Below, piece after piece: positions 60,404 to 64,000 of a DNA stretch of 64,000 nucleotides. Made by a program: the position numbers and the translations under genes. The notes under the pieces were generated by a model. That model made no database searches, was not told the origin of the DNA, and worked only from the letters and a program-made list of their open reading frames with translations. Source of the DNA: Bacteroidales bacterium (GTDB lineage: Bacteria > Bacteroidota > Bacteroidia > Bacteroidales > ML635J-15). The stretch spans positions 1-64,000 of the forward strand of contig JAFZRE010000023.1 of assembly GCA_017620015.1 (NCBI GenBank), given 5' to 3'. Within the stretch, counting starts at the first letter, position 1. Each line of letters begins with the position of its first letter.

Positions 60404-61144
60404 ATGGCTTTACAGGAATCTTTTGAAATACAAGGAAATAAACTTTTCAAGCGCCGCAGCTGGCTACCAGTGTTGATACTTGTGCCAGGAGCTGCGTGGT
60501 TTGCATATCTGACATATTTGCGCAATAGTGTTATGCCGTGGTGGTTGCCTGTAATTTTCCTGTGCATTGGTTTTGTTGGACTTGCAATCAGGATAGCAAC
60601 AGTTGGACATACGCCCAAAGGTACTAGCGGACGAAATACCACTCAGGGACAGGTCGCAGAGCAACTCAACACATCTGGAATTTATTCTACAGTAAGACAT
60701 CCTCTGTATCTGGGCAATTTCTTCATGTGGTTGGCTCCTGCTTTGATGGTCATGGATGTCTGGTTTGTATTGTTCTTCTGCGCGTTCTATTGGATTTACT
60801 ACGAACGCATTATGTATGCTGAGGAGGCGTTCTTACGCAAAAAGTTTGGAGATGCTTACCTCGACTGGGCAAATCGTACACCGGCATTCATCCCCAGTTT
60901 CCGCAATCATTGTAAGTCGACATTGCCATTCTCGGTGCGCAATGTATTGAAGCGCGAGTACAACGGATTTTTTAATCTTATACTTGTTTTGACAGCATTC
61001 CGCGTGCTCGAATTCGCAATAGTGGAACACCGATTCTATTTGGATTGTGTGTGGATAGGTATTTTTGCCGCTGGATTGCTTATATTTTTGATACTTAAAA
61101 TTTTAAAGAAATTTACTAATATTTTAAATGTGGAGGGTAGATAA
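60404..61144 (+). CDS. membrane methyltransferase, isoprenylcysteine/PEMT-like
   Basis: A 246-residue polytopic membrane protein. The SAM-binding region of the ICMT/PEMT family is seen as 'LNTSGIYSTVRHPLYLGNFFMWLA' and 'YYERIMYAEEAFLRKKFGDAYLDWANRTPAF'. Five or so hydrophobic segments surround it; the last (~215-238) is C-terminal. The substrate is unknown (lipid or protein thiol). It overlaps the next start by one base (TAATG), first gene of a six-gene operon to 63686. Confidence 0.82.
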   Translation: MALQESFEIQGNKLFKRRSWLPVLILVPGAAWFAYLTYLRNSVMPWWLPVIFLCIGFVGLAIRIATVGHTPKGTSGRNTTQGQVAEQLNTSGIYSTVRHPLYLGNFFMWLAPALMVMDVWFVLFFCAFYWIYYERIMYAEEAFLRKKFGDAYLDWANRTPAFIPSFRNHCKSTLPFSVRNVLKREYNGFFNLILVLTAFRVLEFAIVEHRFYLDCVWIGIFAAGLLIFLILKILKKFTNILNVEGR

Positions 61145-61749
61145 TGAAAAAATGTTTTGTTTTTGCAATTGTATTGTCTCTTGTAGCGATTTCTTCATGC
61201 CGCAATGGTGACGAAGTAGTAAAAGGGGAGGTTCTAACCAAGAAAATTCTTTACGATGTGCCTATCGTGAATTTGCTGTTGGAAGACAGGTCTGAGAACG
61301 ATCCTAACTGGTTCTGGGAAAATTTGCCATATCCGGCTGGCGATGAGTTTGTCGACAAACTTTTTGTCGATGCCCGCGACTGCGAAATACCTATTTACTA
61401 TTACGACCCCGAAGGCGACTATGAGCATCTCGACCGTATTCCCGATAAGGAAGTGAAGAATTTGTTCGATAACGATATGAAGGTTTCGCTTCCTGTGCCA
61501 GATGTATATGATGAAGAAACAGCTTCTTTCATTCAGCGTCCCAATGTAGAGTTTAAGCTCGATCAGACAAGGATTCTGAAACTCAGGTTCTTGGAAGAAT
61601 GGCGTATGTACGATGGAATGATTGAAAAGAAAGTTCTTGCTGTGGCACCTGTATTTACAATAAAAATAGGTGGCACCGATGCTCAGGAAGGTTATGAATA
61701 CAATACTGTGAAGTTCTGGTTTATGGCAGATGCTAAACTTCTAAAGTAA
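61144..61749 (+). CDS. lipoprotein of unknown function
   Basis: A 201-residue lipoprotein (lipobox 'AISSC', Cys19). The mature part is acidic and rich in aromatic residues ('NDPNWFWENLPYPAGDEFVD', 'YYYDPEGDYEHLD', 'VLAVAPVFTIKIGG'). It is faintly reminiscent of GldN-like gliding-motility proteins ('VLAVAP'), but this is not enough to assign it. It overlaps its neighbours by one base on both sides, so it is translationally coupled. Confidence 0.6.
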   Translation: MKKCFVFAIVLSLVAISSCRNGDEVVKGEVLTKKILYDVPIVNLLLEDRSENDPNWFWENLPYPAGDEFVDKLFVDARDCEIPIYYYDPEGDYEHLDRIPDKEVKNLFDNDMKVSLPVPDVYDEETASFIQRPNVEFKLDQTRILKLRFLEEWRMYDGMIEKKVLAVAPVFTIKIGGTDAQEGYEYNTVKFWFMADAKLLK

Positions 61750-62267
61750 TGGATGGGTATAATGTTGTATATCAGCGCGAAGCTATTGAATTTGTGACGG
61801 TTGCGAAGGAATTTGTTTCGTTTCTGGAGAATGCACGCGATTTTACGAAAGATGATTTTGTTGACCGAGCGGTGAAGATTCTGCCGTTGCTCTACTTGAA
61901 GGGAACATTGTTGCCCGAAATAGAGGACTACGACGAGAGTTTTTCGGAAAAGTTTGTAGATGAGGCAGCATGGTCGTTCATACAGCAGGTAACTTCGTCG
62001 AAGCTTGAGGAGGACGATGATTACATACAGTTGCAGGATGCTGGTATGATGAGTTCGATGGATTCGATGAGTGTTGGTCTGTCGGAGATTTTTGCCGACT
62101 TGTATCAGGAGATGGCCGATCTTGTAGGGGCCTACCGTATTGCAAACGACGATGTTATGCTTGTGGCTCTTGCTTGCTGCCGTAACAATTTTTCCGACTA
62201 CTGGGGCGTGAGGTTGCTTGCGTTGTTGAAGGCTCTTCACGAGATAAAGTATCGCAGAGATGACTGA
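61749..62267 (+). CDS. DUF5063 family protein
   Basis: A 172-residue cytosolic, acidic, mostly helical protein ('EAIEFVTVAKEFVSFLENARD', 'LPLLYLKGTLLPEIEDYDE', 'NNFSDYWGVRLLALLKALHEIKY'). This is the DUF5063 pattern of Bacteroidales, usually found next to an RNase D-like exonuclease, as here. Function is unknown; the conserved pairing suggests a role in RNA or DNA processing. It overlaps the exonuclease by 8 bases. Confidence 0.8.
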   Translation: MDGYNVVYQREAIEFVTVAKEFVSFLENARDFTKDDFVDRAVKILPLLYLKGTLLPEIEDYDESFSEKFVDEAAWSFIQQVTSSKLEEDDDYIQLQDAGMMSSMDSMSVGLSEIFADLYQEMADLVGAYRIANDDVMLVALACCRNNFSDYWGVRLLALLKALHEIKYRRDD

Positions 62268-62859
62268 AAATAAATATAGTCCGAATATTACCAACGAAGA
62301 ACTGATGGTTTTGCCGCTGTATTCCTACGACGGCGAGGTGGTGTGTGTCGATACTTTGGAAAAGTTTCGTCAGGTGAAAGACGAGCTTTTCCTGGAACCG
62401 CTATGGGGCTTCGATACCGAGACTAAGCCTTGCTTCAAGAAGGGTGCGTCGAATAGGAAGAATGTTGCACTTTTGCAATTGAGCAGCAGGGAGAAAACAT
62501 ATATTTTTAGGCTTAGCATAATTGGTTTGCCGAAAGAACTCTGCGATTTCCTATCGTCCGACAGGTTTACCAAAATCGGACTTTCGTCCCGCGATGACAT
62601 TAAGGGTTTGCAAAAGCTTACACCATTTACACCTGCTGGATTTATTGATTTGCAGAGCATTGCACCCAATTATGGAATAGAGGAGATGAGTTTGCGTAAG
62701 ATGGCTGCGATTGTTCTGGGATTCAGAATCTCTAAGGCTCAGCAGCTTAGCAACTGGGAAAGCGAGACGCTTAACGAAAAACAGATTCGCTATGCTGCAA
62801 CCGACTCGTGGGTTACGAGACAGATTTATGTAAGGCTGACCAATGGAAACAATTTATAA
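62260..62859 (+). CDS. 3'-5' exonuclease, RNase D/DEDDy type
   Basis: A 199-residue cytosolic exonuclease of the DnaQ-like DEDDy group. Motifs: Exo I 'WGFDTETKP' (Asp and Glu), Exo II 'TKIGLSSRDDIKGL', and Exo III 'QIRYAATDSWVTRQIY' (Tyr and Asp). It lacks an HRDC domain and so matches the short 3'-5' exonuclease form of Bacteroidales. It overlaps the DUF5063 gene upstream and the thioesterase downstream (17 bases). Confidence 0.88.
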   Translation: MTENKYSPNITNEELMVLPLYSYDGEVVCVDTLEKFRQVKDELFLEPLWGFDTETKPCFKKGASNRKNVALLQLSSREKTYIFRLSIIGLPKELCDFLSSDRFTKIGLSSRDDIKGLQKLTPFTPAGFIDLQSIAPNYGIEEMSLRKMAAIVLGFRISKAQQLSNWESETLNEKQIRYAATDSWVTRQIYVRLTNGNNL

Positions 62860-63253
62860 ATATCGTGTGCTTTATGCCGACACCGATGCTATGGGCGTGG
62901 TGTACTACGGCAACTATCTACGCATTTACGAGGCTGCTCGCGGTGATTTTCTCCACAAGGTTGGAATGCCGTTCTCGAAGATGGCAAGCGAATTGAACAT
63001 TGTCTGTCCCGTCGCTAATGCCGAAATAAACTATCACAAGCCAGCAGTACTCGACGAGGAAATTACAGTAAAGACAAGTATTGTCTCGCTGCGTGGTGCA
63101 AGGATGGTTTTTGACCAGCGCATTTTCAATGCCAAGGATGAACTTCTCAACGACATAAAGGTTACTGTGGCGTTTGTCGATATGGAAAAGAGAATACCGG
63201 TAAAATATCCCGATGTGTTTGATGGATTGGTAGATTTGAACGAAAACCAATAG
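62843..63253 (+). CDS. acyl-CoA thioesterase, YbgC/4HBT family
   Basis: A 136-residue hot-dog-fold thioesterase. The signature 'VLYADTDAMGVVYYGNYLRIYEAARGDFL' holds the active-site Asp and the conserved YYGNYL. It hydrolyses acyl-CoA; the exact chain is unknown. It overlaps the exonuclease by 17 bases. Confidence 0.9.
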   Translation: METIYKYRVLYADTDAMGVVYYGNYLRIYEAARGDFLHKVGMPFSKMASELNIVCPVANAEINYHKPAVLDEEITVKTSIVSLRGARMVFDQRIFNAKDELLNDIKVTVAFVDMEKRIPVKYPDVFDGLVDLNENQ

Positions 63254-63266
63254 GAAGTTAGCTGCA

Positions 63267-63686
63267 ATGAAGAAGATTTATATAGACGTTGACGGTGTAT
63301 TGCTGACTACAAGTAATATTCGTGCTGCGAAAGGGGCGGTTGATTTGTTGTACTTTGTACTGCAAAACTTTGATTGCTATTGGTTGACAACGCATTGCCA
63401 TGATAACGATACGACTCAGGTCATTAGTTATTTGTCACGATTCTTTTATCCCAGTGTGATTGAAAAGTTTAAGGCCATAAAACCAGTTGTTTGGAATACG
63501 ATGAAGACCGAAGGCATTGATTTCGATTCTGACTTTATTTGGCTTGATGACTATCCGATGCAAGGCGAGAGAAAAGTTCTGGAGCAACATGGCTGTTTGA
63601 AAAATCTGATACAAGTGAACCTGGACAATAATGATGAATTGTTTCAGGTGATTCAAAAATTGAAGGATTTGAACGGATGTTGTTAA
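63267..63686 (+). CDS. HAD-like protein
   Basis: A 139-residue cytosolic protein with the HAD start motif 'IYIDVDGVLLTTSN' (Asp nucleophile and acid). Later parts include 'WLTTHCHDNDT' (motif II Thr) and 'FIWLDDYPMQGE' (motif IV Asp pair). The cap is short. It could be a phosphatase of small substrates or an inactive relative. Last gene of the operon. Confidence 0.75.
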   Translation: MKKIYIDVDGVLLTTSNIRAAKGAVDLLYFVLQNFDCYWLTTHCHDNDTTQVISYLSRFFYPSVIEKFKAIKPVVWNTMKTEGIDFDSDFIWLDDYPMQGERKVLEQHGCLKNLIQVNLDNNDELFQVIQKLKDLNGCC

Positions 63687-63790
63687 GCGGTCGTTTTGCA
63701 ATAAATTTATAATCAGCAACTTATATATTTATTAAACCTTGTTGTTCACAAATAAAGTGGCAGTAGTGGTTCTAGTTGTATATTTTGTGG

Positions 63791-63798
63791 TAATTTTG
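63791..63798 (+). promoter_or_regulatory. possible -7 box TAATTTTG for the zeta-toxin-like gene
   Basis: TAATTTTG lies 29 bases before the start at 63827; no -33 TTG fits. Confidence 0.5.
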
Positions 63799-63826
63799 CA
63801 TCGTCGAAAAAATTGATGATTGAGAA

Positions 63827-64000
63827 ATGAACATGTACGTAATTGCCGGTTGCAATGGAGCGGGTAAGACTACAGCTTCTTATTCCATACTTCCAGAAAT
63901 GCTGGAATGTACGCAGTTCATCAATTCAGACGAGATTGCCAAGGAATTGTCTGCTCAGTCGAGAGGCATAAAGTTCGAGGCTACGCGCATAATGCTTGCC
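63827..64000 (+). CDS. zeta-toxin/AAA kinase-like protein (partial, runs off window)
   Basis: The first 58 residues of a P-loop protein: 'MYVIAGCNGAGKTTASYSILPEML' with Walker A GCNGAGKTT, then 'FINSDEIAKELSAQ', a typical start of the zeta-toxin-like ATPase group. The rest is beyond the window. Start 63827 or the second ATG at 63833 are both possible. Whether an antitoxin is present cannot be seen; the gene upstream is not of that type. Confidence 0.75.
   Translation, partial: MNMYVIAGCNGAGKTTASYSILPEMLECTQFINSDEIAKELSAQSRGIKFEATRIMLA

Overview
The window looks like the chromosome of a gut- or rumen-type member of the order Bacteroidales (phylum Bacteroidota). Reasons seen in the sequence: promoters of the Bacteroidota type (a -7 box TAnnTTTG just upstream of many starts), secreted proteins ending in type IX secretion (T9SS) sorting domains, an S46 dipeptidyl-peptidase, a DUF2795 protein ending NEDEY, and DUF4175, DUF5063 and DUF4595-like proteins. 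No species can be named from the sequence alone.

Layout. 1-350: the 3' end of 23S rRNA, 5S rRNA and the rRNA terminator. 0.4-16.9 kb, plus strand: a repeat-rich T9SS surface protein, inositol monophosphatase, rhomboid protease, a YhcC-like radical SAM protein, a 16-nt tandem array, a small lipoprotein, an AddA/RecB-like helicase-nuclease, a zinc-ribbon methyltransferase, an ECF sigma factor, DsbD and an S46 peptidase. 16.9-18.4 kb: a DUF4143 ATPase flanked by 99-nt direct repeats. 18.6-24.2 kb: two lipoproteins, a DUF4175 membrane protein and YbeY. 24.3-33.9 kb, minus strand: a small membrane protein next to a duplicated relic of the AsmA-like gene end, the AsmA-like gene, a palindromic MITE-like element, a bleomycin-hydrolase-like peptidase, and a giant SprB-repeat surface protein whose T9SS sorting domain is thrown out of frame.

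34.17-48.08 kb: an integrated mobile element. It sits between two near-identical 21-nt copies of the 3' end of the DUF2795 gene. It carries a primase/Rep-like protein, a hairpin- and iteron-rich region, a minus-strand operon of envelope and secreted proteins (LPP20-like lipoprotein, DUF5683-like protein, fibronectin-like lipoprotein, two small unknowns, a 1512-residue LRR/InlB-repeat T9SS protein) behind a long structured leader, then a serine recombinase, an excisionase-like protein and a tyrosine integrase next to the right end.

48.3-64 kb: a PduO-type adenosyltransferase, a solitary MmeI-like restriction-modification enzyme, ptb-buk facing pta-ackA with a glycosyltransferase between them, a REP-associated tyrosine transposase (RAYT), an outer-membrane barrel, an S41 peptidase, and a tight operon of methyltransferase, lipoprotein, DUF5063, RNase D-like exonuclease, thioesterase and HAD-like protein. 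A zeta-toxin-like kinase runs off the end.

The most unusual signals are: (1) a RAYT together with dispersed short palindromes that lie inside terminator loops and, in frame, inside three protein-coding genes, including the RAYT itself; (2) the mobile element with its structured leader (several hairpins plus an 8-bp loop-to-downstream complement) and an AT-rich block that swaps the head of a giant adhesin together with two unknown small genes; (3) a frameshifted sorting domain; and (4) an ATPase gene bounded by long direct repeats.
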